Shown: piece after piece, positions 9,029-18,356 of the stretch
Position numbering within the stretch: the stretch's first letter is position 1
Layout: every line of letters begins with the position of its first letter
DNA from: CAYSUS01 sp964434165
Lineage (GTDB): Bacteria > Planctomycetota > Planctomycetia > Pirellulales > Thermoguttaceae
NCBI GenBank assembly: GCA_964434165.1
Contig: CAYSUS010000036.1
Span: 1 to 64,000, forward strand
DNA length: 64,000 nt
Direction of reading: 5' to 3'
Notes under the pieces: generated by a model
Told to the model about the DNA's origin: nothing
What the model saw: only the letters and a program-made list of their open reading frames with translations
Database searches by the model: none
Program-made: the position numbers and the translations under genes

Positions 9029-11311
9029 CTACCGCGAGCGCTCCGCAGATCCCCTCTCTGCGCCCATCATTTCACGGACCATCGCCAGGTTTCGTTTCGA
9101 CGGTTCGTGGCCGGGACAGACTCGCATCGCCTGCCGATACAAGGCAACGGCTTCGTCATACCGTTCTTGCTGAGCCAGGAGATTGGCCAGGCTGCAGCAC
9201 GCTGCGGCGTTGTAGGGCAGAAGTCGAACCGCCACCCGCAGGCGCTCCTCCGCTGCGCGGGGCCGCGTCTTCGAGAGGAGGACGGCCGCGTTGTTGTGGG
9301 CTTCCGAGAAAAACGGGTCCTCTTGAATCGCGGATTCGTAACAGCGTGCGGCGAGGTCCGGCCGCGTGCTTCGGAGGGCGTTTCCGAGGTAGAAGTGCGC
9401 CTCGGCAAGCTCGGAATCCGTCGAAACGGCGCCCCGCAGCAGATCGGCGGCTTCGGCGGAGCGCCCTCCCGCGAGCAGTTCCCGCCCCACGAAGGTGAGA
9501 ACTGCCGCTGAGCGCTCCTCGGCCAGAAAGGCGCCCCCGGGCATGCCGTCTCGCCGGCGGAACGATTGGGCGACCTGAGGGAGGACAGCACCTAGATCCG
9601 ATCGATCGGCGACGCACCATCCTGTCGCCCTCAGCGCGCCGTCACAGACCGCAAGCGAGACCATCCGGAACGGCGGTACAAGTGGACCACAGACCCTCGC
9701 CAAGTCTCCTTCTTCGGAGCACTTCCATACACGCTTGAGCGTGTGGGAGGAAAGAAACGCCGGCAAGGCACGGATTTCGAAGTCGGGCGAGACGAGCAGA
9801 TCGTCCCGGCCGATCTCGGCCCGCTCGAAGAAACGCTCCATCGCAGCGAGGTGGGGACTGGGACGAGGGAACACTCGCCTGTATTGCCCGTGGGCATGGA
9901 GGGCGAAGCCCAAAGAGGCGACAAGTGACACCGAAGCCACCAGCGCGGGGACCGCACGGACCGCCCTCGACCGAGGCTTCGCGCCGCCCCCAGCGCGTCT
10001 CTTAGTGACAACCAATACTGCGGCCGCCGGCACGAGGACGAAGGGAATCAGCGCCAGAGCGAAGGAGAGCTTCAGTACCGAAAAGGCATGCTGCGCCGAG
10101 TGTTGCCAGAGCACGAGCATCTGAAGCAAACACGGCAGCGTCACATTGGCCGAGAGTGCGAAGACCGGGCCCAGGCGGTCTCGCACGTGCCCGGGAGTAC
10201 CGGGCGCGAAGCTCCAGAAGGCGAGCCCCAACAGCATCGTGGCACTGCCGACCAGGAGTGGCGCTGCCAGTGCGCCATAGGACCAATCCATGTGTTCGCG
10301 GACGATAATTGTCACACAATCCGCGAACGATTCACGCATATTCGCCCCTAGTCCCGCGCGACTCGCGCCTCGCTGGAAGAAAGCGGAGAATCCTCCGACG
10401 TAGTGAAGCTGGCCAAGAAAGAGTGCCGCGGCAACCGCCGCCGGCGACCAGAATGCAAAACTGGATGCCAGGAACGCTCTCGCACTGCGCGTCGGTATCT
10501 TGCTCCGAAAGAGTCGTACCGCGTAGAACGTCAGGCCCACGAAGACGAAGAGCCAGTCTGTCAGGTATCCGAGGAGGAACGCGACCCACTGAACCGCCGC
10601 CGCGCCCGGAAGAAGCCGTCGCGGTAGCGCCGAGCGCGGCAGCACCTCCAGGAGAAGACAAACTGCGAACGGCAACAGGACGCCCGTGTCCATTGCGTAC
10701 ACATTCTGAAGGAAATAGAGCGGACCCGGACATAGCAACGCGACCACGGGCGGGATCGCGGCGAACAACACCGCGCTCAACGCGGAGATGCCGCTACGGA
10801 TCAGCGCGACGTAGGCCACGAGCGACAGAAGCCACGCAATCGAAAAGTGGCTCGCCAGGTTGTAACCCATGATCATGGCCGGATTCGGCTCTTGCCCGGT
10901 CACCCGCGAAATCGCGTAGATCGGCAATGTCGATCCCGGCGGATAGGAAACATACGGCTCGCGACCGGCTAGCGTCGGGAACTCAATCGACTCGGGGTTC
11001 TCCAGGAGCGCAAATCGCAAGTGGAGGGCCCCTTCGCGGTACCAGATCCGCGACCACTTCAGGGTGCTCGCCGTCAACTGTTGCAGTGACCAATCGACGT
11101 CGGAAACGGTGCCGAACCAGGGACGACGAATGTGCACCGTGTAGCTGAACACCGCAACCGTGACCAGCGTGAGCAGGCCTACCCCAAACGCATGACCTGC
11201 CCACGCTTTGTCAGCCCCCGGAGGGTTCCGTTGCCCCTGCGCTGCGTTCAAAGGCCGCGCGTCGTCGGAGGCTCCTCCAGCGGCTTCAACCGTGCAAGTC
11301 GATTCGCTCAC
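9029..11311 (-). CDS. Multi-spanning membrane protein with C-terminal TPR repeats (GT-C-like)
   Basis: About 760 residues from the GTG at 11311. A first membrane segment (FGVGLLTLVTVAVFSY) is followed by a large non-cytoplasmic loop containing DVDWSLQQL and SYPPGSTLPIYAISR, then roughly ten more membrane segments, a soluble region, and three to four TPR units at the C-terminus (AEAHFYLGNALRSTRPDLAARCYESAI, SEAHNNAAVLL, AAACCSLANLLAQQERYDEAVALYRQAM). The layout resembles GT-C glycosyltransferases fused to TPRs. The frame is open to 11650, but the added N-terminal ~110 residues are low-complexity; an AGAGGA 9 bases before the GTG favours the shorter protein. It is transcribed away from wlbA. 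The enzymatic role is inference. Confidence 0.72.
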   Translation of the reverse strand: MSESTCTVEAAGGASDDARPLNAAQGQRNPPGADKAWAGHAFGVGLLTLVTVAVFSYTVHIRRPWFGTVSDVDWSLQQLTASTLKWSRIWYREGALHLRFALLENPESIEFPTLAGREPYVSYPPGSTLPIYAISRVTGQEPNPAMIMGYNLASHFSIAWLLSLVAYVALIRSGISALSAVLFAAIPPVVALLCPGPLYFLQNVYAMDTGVLLPFAVCLLLEVLPRSALPRRLLPGAAAVQWVAFLLGYLTDWLFVFVGLTFYAVRLFRSKIPTRSARAFLASSFAFWSPAAVAAALFLGQLHYVGGFSAFFQRGASRAGLGANMRESFADCVTIIVREHMDWSYGALAAPLLVGSATMLLGLAFWSFAPGTPGHVRDRLGPVFALSANVTLPCLLQMLVLWQHSAQHAFSVLKLSFALALIPFVLVPAAAVLVVTKRRAGGGAKPRSRAVRAVPALVASVSLVASLGFALHAHGQYRRVFPRPSPHLAAMERFFERAEIGRDDLLVSPDFEIRALPAFLSSHTLKRVWKCSEEGDLARVCGPLVPPFRMVSLAVCDGALRATGWCVADRSDLGAVLPQVAQSFRRRDGMPGGAFLAEERSAAVLTFVGRELLAGGRSAEAADLLRGAVSTDSELAEAHFYLGNALRSTRPDLAARCYESAIQEDPFFSEAHNNAAVLLSKTRPRAAEERLRVAVRLLPYNAAACCSLANLLAQQERYDEAVALYRQAMRVCPGHEPSKRNLAMVREMMGAERGSAERSR

Positions 11312-11953
11312 GACTTCACGTCCTCTGGGGATCGCTGGGCCAGTGTCTTGGGAATTGCCGAGAAGGCGCGGCGCGGAAAGCCACTCCGTAGGCGACGCGC
11401 AGAAGCGGTTATCTGCTGCGGGGCACGTGCTGTCAATGGTCCGTCGCTTCGCCCCGTCGATGGCTGCCGTGCTGGAGGGCGTCGGCGCGAGCCCTCCGCC
11501 GAACGGCTGTGCATGTTCGGTCGTGGCTTGGGAAGTCTGCACGGGCTCTTCGTCCAACCATCGGAGGTGCACGATGCCGGCACGCCGGACGAAGTCGTAT
11601 CGGCCCCCTAGCCGCCCTCGGCTTTCCGCCCACTTGACAGCCGCCATCACGTCCGGCCGTGTCCCCTCCTGGTCTGCTAACTCAACCGCCGTTCCTTGGG
11701 GGCTGCTGACACGACAACCCTAACGCCAAGGCAACCAAGCGCTAACAATCCGGGCTTAGATTGGGGGTTCGCACTCGGGCGGCGGGCGCTGCCAGGGGGG
11801 ATCCCGGGCGGTTGAACAAGCGCCTCCGCTACCGCGTACTTGGACGCTCGGTTGCGAGCGATGCTCCGCATGGGTTGCAGCGAGGGTGCCACCCACAGGG
11901 ACGGAGTGCGCCACGACGGACAGCGCGGCGTTTGATGAACCTCTGATCTGACA
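11312..11953. other. Divergent intergenic region between the TPR membrane gene and wlbA
   Basis: This stretch should hold the promoters of the two divergent transcription units if the GTG start at 11311 is right; otherwise its left half codes for an N-terminal extension (ATG at 11647). No promoter matching a clear -35/-10 pair was convincing. A short inverted motif, GGGTGCCACCC, occurs at about 11884-11894. Confidence 0.4.
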
Positions 11954-12925
11954 ATGACTTCCCCCGCCAACTTCGCCCTGATCGGGGCGGCCGGATTCGT
12001 GGCCCCGCGCCATCTGCGGGCGATTCGCGACACGGGCAACAACCTGGTCGCCGCGGTCGATCCCCACGACTCCGTCGGCGTGCTGGACGAGTACTTCCCG
12101 CACGCCCGATTCTTCACGGAGATCGAGCGGTTCGACCGCTACCTGGAGAAGCTCCGTCGGCAGTCCGACGCCGGGCGCGTGCGGTACGTGAGCATCTGCT
12201 CGCCCAACTACCTCCACGACGCCCACGTACGCATGGCCCTGCGGGTCCGCGCGGACGCGATCTGCGAGAAGCCCCTGGTCATCAACCCCTGGAACCTCGA
12301 CGCCCTGGCCGACCTGGAGGCGGAGTTCGCGTGCCGCGTGTACACGGTCCTGCAGTTGCGGCTGCTGCCGGCCGTGGTGCGACTGAAGGAGGAGCTGGAC
12401 GCCGGCGTGCGGTCGGGCGGCCATGAGATCGACCTCGCCTACATCACGCGGCGCGGGGCGTGGTACCACGCCTCGTGGAAGGGGTCCGAGGAGCGCTCTG
12501 GCGGGCTGGCCATGAACATCGGGATTCATTTCTTCGACCTGCTTCTGTGGCTGTTCGGCCCCGCGCGCCGCCTTCACCTGCACGTTTCGGCCCCGGAGAA
12601 GATGGCCGGGATGCTCGAACTGGACCGCGCCGTGGTGCGGTGGTTCCTCTCGGTCGATGAGACGGACCTGCCGGCCGAGGCGCGGCAGAAGGGCAAGCAC
12701 GCGTTCCGCTCCATGAAGATCGACGGCGAGGAGCTGGACCTTTCCAGCTCGTTCACCGACCTGCACACCGAGGTCTATCGCAACGTGGTGGCCGGCCAGG
12801 GGTTCACCATCGCCGACGCCCGACCGGGCATTGAACTGGTCTATGCCCTTCGCCAACTGCCCGTCACCCCGCGGCGTGAGCCGATTCCCGGCAGGTTCCA
12901 TCGGGCCGAGGCGGCCCCGGCCTGA
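11954..12925 (+). CDS. wlbA: UDP-N-acetyl-2-amino-2-deoxyglucuronate oxidase (WlbA/WbpB)
   Basis: This 323-residue Gfo/Idh/MocA-family enzyme oxidises C3 of UDP-GlcNAcA, using bound NAD, in the route to 2,3-diacetamido-uronic acids. Matches to the WlbA/WbpB subfamily run the full length: FALIGAAGFVAPRHLRAIRD at the Rossmann N-terminus, YVSICSPNYLHDAHV, ICEKPLVINPWNLDAL containing the EKP catalytic lysine, YITRRGAWYHASWKG, MNIGIHFFDLLLWLFG and FTDLHTEVYRNVVAGQG. The length is as expected. It begins the plus-strand glycan locus ahead of the ABC exporter. The usual partners (WbpA dehydrogenase, WbpD acetyltransferase) are not adjacent; a possible aminotransferase lies at 55.3 kb and a 2-epimerase at 27.4 kb. 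Confidence 0.92.
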   Translation: MTSPANFALIGAAGFVAPRHLRAIRDTGNNLVAAVDPHDSVGVLDEYFPHARFFTEIERFDRYLEKLRRQSDAGRVRYVSICSPNYLHDAHVRMALRVRADAICEKPLVINPWNLDALADLEAEFACRVYTVLQLRLLPAVVRLKEELDAGVRSGGHEIDLAYITRRGAWYHASWKGSEERSGGLAMNIGIHFFDLLLWLFGPARRLHLHVSAPEKMAGMLELDRAVVRWFLSVDETDLPAEARQKGKHAFRSMKIDGEELDLSSSFTDLHTEVYRNVVAGQGFTIADARPGIELVYALRQLPVTPRREPIPGRFHRAEAAPA

Positions 12926-13154
12926 GGCTCCCGCATGCCTGCTCCGACCCGTTTTGCCTCCTGCGCTGGCGAAGGTGTGAATATCGGGGTCGGCGCGGCC
13001 GACGTTATTTCGTCATTGAGATCATGACCGAACGCTGGCGGGCACAATATCACGCGTTGACTGGCGCGCGGCGCTCCCTCCAGGGCCTGGATCCTGGCGA
13101 GTCGGAAGAGCACGCCGCCTGCTGCCGGCGCAGGGCGCAGTTGGACGCCGCTGG

Positions 13155-14114
13155 ATGACCCCGATGGAATCCCCCGCAAGCTCGATGCCGGTGGAGCTCG
13201 ACGAGCCGGTCGGAACCGCAGCCGAGCCTTCGTCGTCTGCCTCGGCACCCGAGTCACCCCCGCTCGGAGACGAGCCGACGATCGTCATCGACTCGCGCAC
13301 GCGCTGGTACCATCTCGACCTTCCGGAGTTGTGGCGCTACCGCGAGCTGCTGTTGTTCCTCGCCTGGCGCGATATCAAGATCCGCTACAAGCAGACGATC
13401 CTCGGCGTGGCCTGGGCCGTGCTCCAGCCGCTGGCGACCACGGGGGTCTTCGCCATGCTCTTCGGCCTCCTCTTCGGCCGCGGCAACGAGCCGAGCGCGC
13501 CGGGCGTGCCTTACGTGCTCTCGACGTTCTGCGCCATGTTGCCCTGGCAGCTCTTCGCCGAGTCGCTCGCGCGCGCAAGCGTCAGCCTCATCCAGAGCCG
13601 CGAGATGATCACCAAGGTCTATTTCCCCAGGCTGATTCTGCCCGCCGGGGCGATGCTCTCTTCGATTGCCGATTTCGCGATAGGCCTGATTGTGCTTGTG
13701 GCCATGCTCGCCTGGTACGGCGTGATGCCCTCCTGGCCCGTCCTGACGCTTCCCTTGTTCGTGCTCTTCGCCGTGGCGGCCTCGATGGCCGTGGGCCTGT
13801 GGCTGTCGGCCCTGGCCGCGATCTACCGCGACTTCGAACACGCTCAGCCGTTCATCATCCGCCTGGGCATGTTCGTCAGTCCCGTGATCTACTCCACGGC
13901 GAACCTTGCCGATCGTCTCCCGGACTGGGCCCTGTTCCTCTACGGCCTGAACCCCATGGCCGGCGTGATCGAGGGGTTTCGCTGGGCGCTGCTCGGCGCG
14001 GCGGAGCCGCCGGGCCTGGTCCTCATCCCGTCGATCCTCATGACCGCCGTCTTGCTGGCCAGCGCACTGTTCTTCTTCCGCCGCATGGAAGAGACGGTGG
14101 TGGACGTCATTTAG
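13155..14114 (+). CDS. wzm: Polysaccharide ABC transporter permease (Wzm)
   Basis: This 319-residue inner-membrane protein forms the channel that exports a lipid-linked polysaccharide. After a ~50-residue cytoplasmic tail rich in Ser, Pro and Glu comes the conserved amphipathic entry RELLLFLAWRDIKIRYKQTILGVAWAVLQP typical of ABC-2 O-antigen permeases, cut here by membrane segments such as FAMLFGLLFG, ADFAIGLIVLVAMLAW and LFVLFAVAASMAVGLWLSAL. IYRDFEHAQPFIIRLGMFVSPVIYS is also characteristic. About six membrane segments in total. The ATP-binding partner starts 28 bases downstream. Upstream, 230 bases separate it from wlbA. Confidence 0.93.
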   Translation: MTPMESPASSMPVELDEPVGTAAEPSSSASAPESPPLGDEPTIVIDSRTRWYHLDLPELWRYRELLLFLAWRDIKIRYKQTILGVAWAVLQPLATTGVFAMLFGLLFGRGNEPSAPGVPYVLSTFCAMLPWQLFAESLARASVSLIQSREMITKVYFPRLILPAGAMLSSIADFAIGLIVLVAMLAWYGVMPSWPVLTLPLFVLFAVAASMAVGLWLSALAAIYRDFEHAQPFIIRLGMFVSPVIYSTANLADRLPDWALFLYGLNPMAGVIEGFRWALLGAAEPPGLVLIPSILMTAVLLASALFFFRRMEETVVDVI

Positions 14115-14141
14115 CCGTACGTTAACCCGGTCCTGTCCCCC

Positions 14142-15467
14142 ATGTCCGACGTCGTCGTTCGAGCCGAAAACCTGGGCAAGCGCTACCGCCTGGGCGAGCT
14201 GGTCGGCTATCGCACGCTCCGCGAGAGCCTTGGCAGTTGGGCGGCCGCCCCCGCCCGGTGGTTGCGCACCGGGGTGCGCAGGGCAAGTGGATCGGACCGC
14301 GCCGACCCCCATCACGTCTGGGCCCTGAAGGACGTCTCCTTCGAGGTCCGCCGCGGCGAGGTGCTGGGCATCATCGGCCGCAACGGGGCCGGCAAGAGCA
14401 CCCTGCTGAAGATCCTCACGCGGATCACCAAGCCCACCACGGGCCGGGCGGCGATCCGCGGCCGCGTGGGCAGCCTGCTGGAGGTGGGCACCGGCTTCCA
14501 CCCCGAGCTGACCGGGCGCGAGAACGTATTCTTAAACGGCGCCATCCTCGGCATGCGCCGCGCCGAGATCATGCGCAAGTTCGACGAGATCGTCGACTTT
14601 TCCGGCGTCCAGCGCTTCCTCGACACCCCGGTCAAGCGCTACTCCAGCGGCATGCGCGTTCGGCTGGCCTTTGCGGTCGCCGCGCACCTCGATCCGGAGA
14701 TTCTGCTGATCGACGAGGTCCTGGCCGTGGGGGACGCGGAGTTTCAGAAGAAGTGCCTGGGGAAGATGGGGGAGGTGGCTACGGAGGGGCGCACGGTGTT
14801 GTTTGTGAGCCACAATATGGCGGCGGTCGAATCGCTCTGCTCCCGCTGTGTCGTTCTCGACTCCGGCGGTCTCACGTTGTCTGCGGCGCCGCGAGATGCG
14901 CTTGAGCATTACTTGGCGAGAGCCGTTGCTAAGAGCAGTGAAGTGAACCTCACTGGTGCCGTTCGCGCTAAAGGGAATTCGGATCGCATCTTTCGATCGG
15001 CGCGCCTGGAGAATAGCGCAGGTATCGCAACCACGCAGTTCCGGCCGGGCGACGCGGTGGTTTTGCGCTTCGTTGTCGCGATTCCGAAGGAGCCTCGCGG
15101 AGTGAGAATTGGCATCGGCGTAAACAACAGCCTGGGGGAGCGGCTTTTCACGGTAGACAGTTCCCTGAATGCTGTGACGGTTCCCGTGGCCAAAGGACTG
15201 CAAGTCCTAGTCTGTCATCTCGCCAGCGTTCCACTCGTACCTGGTCGGTATGCAATCACACTCGGTCTTTCGACCGCGAACGGCATAACCGAGCTTCTAA
15301 GAGACGTCATGTCCTTCTCCATTGAAGATGCCGATTTCTTCGGCGTCGGCATTGCCCCACGGCGCCACGCCGGGCATTGGTTGATGAAGGCCGAGTGGCA
15401 GAATGTGACGGCTGCCGAGCGATCGGTGAACAGCCGGTCCTTGACGCCGGATTCTCCGCACCGGTGA
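14142..15467 (+). CDS. wzt: Polysaccharide ABC transporter ATP-binding protein with C-terminal Wzt domain
   Basis: This 441-residue protein energises the Wzm channel. The ATPase domain (1-~245) has Walker A GRNGAGKST (79-87), signature YSSGMRVRLA (167-176), Walker B ILLIDEVLAVGD (187-198) and the switch histidine in FVSHNMAAVE. Residues ~255-440 form a Wzt C-terminal beta-sandwich (PGDAVVLRFVVAIPKEP, VPLVPGRYAITLGLS), which in characterised systems recognises the glycan end group and sets specificity. Base and codon use change part-way: the ATPase codons end mostly in G or C, whereas the C-terminal domain has many A/T-ending codons, like the genes that follow. Confidence 0.94.
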   Translation: MSDVVVRAENLGKRYRLGELVGYRTLRESLGSWAAAPARWLRTGVRRASGSDRADPHHVWALKDVSFEVRRGEVLGIIGRNGAGKSTLLKILTRITKPTTGRAAIRGRVGSLLEVGTGFHPELTGRENVFLNGAILGMRRAEIMRKFDEIVDFSGVQRFLDTPVKRYSSGMRVRLAFAVAAHLDPEILLIDEVLAVGDAEFQKKCLGKMGEVATEGRTVLFVSHNMAAVESLCSRCVVLDSGGLTLSAAPRDALEHYLARAVAKSSEVNLTGAVRAKGNSDRIFRSARLENSAGIATTQFRPGDAVVLRFVVAIPKEPRGVRIGIGVNNSLGERLFTVDSSLNAVTVPVAKGLQVLVCHLASVPLVPGRYAITLGLSTANGITELLRDVMSFSIEDADFFGVGIAPRRHAGHWLMKAEWQNVTAAERSVNSRSLTPDSPHR

Positions 15468-15546
15468 AGCGCGAAACAGTCCGATCGCGAGTGCATTCCT
15501 CGGGTAACGGAACGCTTAAGCAAACGCGCTCGATGAGAAATCGCTT

Positions 15547-16284
15547 ATGACGTGGTTGGTGAAGCGTCTGTTTCACATCCCCCTCTTCTTCTCGCGGCAA
15601 AGGGAGTCTGCGCGCTCAAAGCTCGTCGGCTCGCCGGTCGTGACAAGGGGCAGCGAGTGGTACGTTAACGAGCGCATCGTTGAACTCGCATACATTTCGA
15701 GTCACCTTGGTTACGATGGGCTCGGAAAGCGAGTTCTCGATTTCGGCTGTGCACGAAGTCACCTGGCGATCCAGCTTGCATCTCTGGGGTTTGACGTCGT
15801 CGGGGTGGATCTTCGCCCCTACGCGCTCGCTCACCCCCGGCTGGATGTTTTCGAAGGCGACATCCTTAGCTTTGCGGACGACATAGGGTTCGATTGGATT
15901 ACGTGCGTTTCCGTGCTGGAACACGTGGGGTGTGGTGCCTACGGCGACGTCCGCTCTGGCAACAAGCGCGAAGTAGTCGCGCGGAAACTCGTTTCCCTTC
16001 TGAAGCCGGGGGCGAACCTCCTGGTAACCGTCCCTTGTGGTCTTCCGCATCAGGAGGAGTTCTTCTCCAGCCTTACGCCCGACGAGGTCCGGGCATTATT
16101 CCAATCGCCGCAGACAACCTTGATGGAAAGCAGGTTCTTCAAACGACTCGACTTCAAGCATTGGCAACCGTGCGGTGAACGCGAGGTCGTCGGGATGTCG
16201 AACTCCACGCGTGATCGCGGTCCTACGGGCGTCAACGCCATCGGTTGCTTTGCGTGGCGAAAGGATGGTCCCAGTCGTGCCTGA
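15547..16284 (+). CDS. SAM-dependent class I methyltransferase
   Basis: This 245-residue cytoplasmic enzyme has motif I VLDFGCARSHLAIQLASLG (a variant of the usual GxGxG, here FGCARS), the acidic end of strand 2 VVGVDLRP, and SVLEHVGCGAYGD in the motif-IV region. It probably methylates a sugar or a glycan end during polysaccharide assembly. Position directly after wzt fits a chain-terminating methyltransferase, since Wzt C-terminal domains in some systems bind methylated ends; that link is inference. GC and codon use are lower than in wzm. The start ATG at 15547 has no strong ribosome site. Confidence 0.8.
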   Translation: MTWLVKRLFHIPLFFSRQRESARSKLVGSPVVTRGSEWYVNERIVELAYISSHLGYDGLGKRVLDFGCARSHLAIQLASLGFDVVGVDLRPYALAHPRLDVFEGDILSFADDIGFDWITCVSVLEHVGCGAYGDVRSGNKREVVARKLVSLLKPGANLLVTVPCGLPHQEEFFSSLTPDEVRALFQSPQTTLMESRFFKRLDFKHWQPCGEREVVGMSNSTRDRGPTGVNAIGCFAWRKDGPSRA

Positions 16285-16323
16285 CCGAAAGCGGAATCGA
16301 GTGCGGCGCGTCGATCGAGTTGA

Positions 16324-17160
16324 ATGGAGCGACGGCCATTAGCCACGCTTCCTCAGTATTGGTCCGTGTCTCGCGGTAGGGCAGTGGACGTTGAGAGCAC
16401 ATCACGCATGCGTGTTCGGGAGTGGAATACGCTTGGCCCTTACCTGCTGTACCGGCGACACCTCTTTGCCTATGAAGAGGCGTGCAGACGTGCCGGCCGG
16501 TGGCGGACCGCGCTCGATATTGGCTGCGGTGTGGGCTACGCCCTGGAGTTGCTTCGGCAAGGCGGCGCGAGAGTCATTGCCACCGACCTTGCCAGGAAAC
16601 CACTTCAGGGGGCTCTCCGATCCGGGCCGGTGTGGGCGGTCCAAGCCGACGCCACACGTCTGCCGCTCCCGGACAAATCGGTGGACTTGGTAACCGCGTT
16701 CCAGTTGATCGAGCATGTGCCACGAGATGGGGCCTTGCAGATTCTCCGCGAAATCCGTAGGGTGCTCCGACCAGGCGGCAAAGGCTTCGTGACGACCCCC
16801 AACGCTCGCTGGCGGCTTCTTCCCGGCCAGAGCCCGTGGAATCCTTTTCATGTTCTGGAGTATCGACCCCGGTCCATTCGTGGCCTATGCCGTCGCGCGG
16901 GAATCGACGACGGGTCGATCTTCGGCATCGTAGGTCGGCAAGGGGCGCAGGAGATCGAGCAGGATCGCGTGCGCCAAGACCCTTTGAGCGTGTGGCTGCG
17001 TCTTCCTAAAGGCATTTGTCGCCGCCTTCCCGGGAGGAAGGTCACCTTGCCTTGTCATCCGGGTGTGCCAGTAACGCCGGAAGCCACGCAGATGCAGTGG
17101 CATGCGGTGGTTGACGACTACTCGCTGGGATTGGACTTCTTCATCGAACTTGTCCGCTGA
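16324..17160 (+). CDS. SAM-dependent class I methyltransferase (methyltransferase-11 type)
   Basis: A 278-residue protein with a complete methyltransferase core: ALDIGCGVGYALELL (motif I), VIATDLARKPL (strand 2), VWAVQADATRLPLPDKSVDLV (motif III/IV) and IEHVPRDGALQILREIRRVLRPGG (post-motif). The phrase FVTTPNARWRLLPGQSPWNPFHVLEY recurs almost exactly in the methyltransferase at 34691 (LTTPNRSVRLFP, PWNRFHVTEY), so the two are related. It lies 39 bases after the previous methyltransferase. Likely modifies a sugar in the exported glycan; the acceptor is not shown by sequence. Confidence 0.83.
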   Translation: MERRPLATLPQYWSVSRGRAVDVESTSRMRVREWNTLGPYLLYRRHLFAYEEACRRAGRWRTALDIGCGVGYALELLRQGGARVIATDLARKPLQGALRSGPVWAVQADATRLPLPDKSVDLVTAFQLIEHVPRDGALQILREIRRVLRPGGKGFVTTPNARWRLLPGQSPWNPFHVLEYRPRSIRGLCRRAGIDDGSIFGIVGRQGAQEIEQDRVRQDPLSVWLRLPKGICRRLPGRKVTLPCHPGVPVTPEATQMQWHAVVDDYSLGLDFFIELVR

Positions 17161-17194
17161 TGCAACGATCCGTCCGAATCTCTGTGCGTGAAGA

Positions 17195-18346
17195 ATGAGT
17201 CCCCTGCCTCGAATTGCGATTTGTCAGCCCAACATCATATTTGGGGGGCGGCTGCGAGTCATCGTGTCGATGATCGAAGTCCTTAACAGTTTGCGAATCA
17301 CACCGGACGTTCTTACATGGCGGATGCCTGCCGACCGCAACGACCTCGAGACTCGCTATGAGAAGACCTTGGAGTTCGTCGTCAGAAGACCGCCACTTCG
17401 CTGTAGGCTGGATCAGGACTGGTCGATAGTTGTGTTCAACAACATTGTTCGCCGGACCGCCCGCAACTACGACGTATTGATCGACTCGAGCAACAGCTTT
17501 CTGGGGCTGCCTTCCGATCGAGTGATGAGCTTTATGCATTTTCCCAGAAAAGCGAGGATCGACTCGGGAGTCCCTGACATCCACGAGCCGGACCGTCCCT
17601 TTCCGCGAGGGCTACTTCCGAAACTAAGACGCTCGGCCTTGCGGCTGATCTACAACAGGAAGTGGACCGCACCGCGCTACGGGGTTGTGTGTATATCGGA
17701 CTTCACGAGACGTGCCGTGAAGGAGACCTTCGCGATCGACGAAGACTTCCCGGTCATTTACCCGCCGGTCGAAGTCCGAGCCGTGCTGAACGAATCGCCG
17801 GAACGCCACCGAGAAGTGGCCAGCTTGGCGCGGTTCACACGCGGCAAGAAGCAAGTCGAGCAGATTGAGATCGCGAAGGAATTGCCGGAGTTCGACGTGC
17901 ATCTAATGGGATTTGCGGATACCAACCGCGCCTACTACCGCAGCTGCGTGGAGAAGGCTAGTGAACCTGGCGTCGGCAACGTACATCTCCACCCGAATGC
18001 CTCACACAGCGACGTCGTCGAGCGCCTTCGGCGGTCCAAGTACTTCCTTCATACCATGATCAATGAGCCGTTCGGTATCTCGACGGTACAGGCGATCGCG
18101 AGTGGATGCATTCCCATTGTGCACGATTCCGGTGGCCAGAAGGAAGTTGTCCCGGACCCTCGGCTGCGCTATTCTGATATCCGAGAAGTCCCGCAGAAGA
18201 TCCGGGAGGTCGAGGGAATGGGCAGGAAGGAGGTGCATGAACTGGTGCGCCGGCTGCAGGATCACGTTGTCGAGAGTTACGACGAGGAGGTTTTCCGCGC
18301 GCGGTTTCGAGAGTACCTTCTTGAACGGCTGCCCATTCCCATCTGA
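17195..18346 (+). CDS. GT4-family glycosyltransferase
   Basis: This 383-residue protein has the GT-B fold of family GT4. The N-terminal domain opens with RIAICQPNIIFGGRLRVIVSMIEVL. VVCISDFTRRAVKE and FPVIYPPVEV mark the domain junction, and SLARFTRGKKQVEQIEIAKELP begins the nucleotide-binding half. EPFGISTVQAIASG supplies the E-x7-E-like retaining motif (second Glu replaced by Gln). ALG11-like features include the HFPRKA phrase and the IYPPV strand. It transfers a sugar from a nucleotide donor to the growing glycan at the membrane. Ends 10 bases before the next gene. Confidence 0.85.
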   Translation: MSPLPRIAICQPNIIFGGRLRVIVSMIEVLNSLRITPDVLTWRMPADRNDLETRYEKTLEFVVRRPPLRCRLDQDWSIVVFNNIVRRTARNYDVLIDSSNSFLGLPSDRVMSFMHFPRKARIDSGVPDIHEPDRPFPRGLLPKLRRSALRLIYNRKWTAPRYGVVCISDFTRRAVKETFAIDEDFPVIYPPVEVRAVLNESPERHREVASLARFTRGKKQVEQIEIAKELPEFDVHLMGFADTNRAYYRSCVEKASEPGVGNVHLHPNASHSDVVERLRRSKYFLHTMINEPFGISTVQAIASGCIPIVHDSGGQKEVVPDPRLRYSDIREVPQKIREVEGMGRKEVHELVRRLQDHVVESYDEEVFRARFREYLLERLPIPI

Positions 18347-18356
18347 CCGCACAGCG

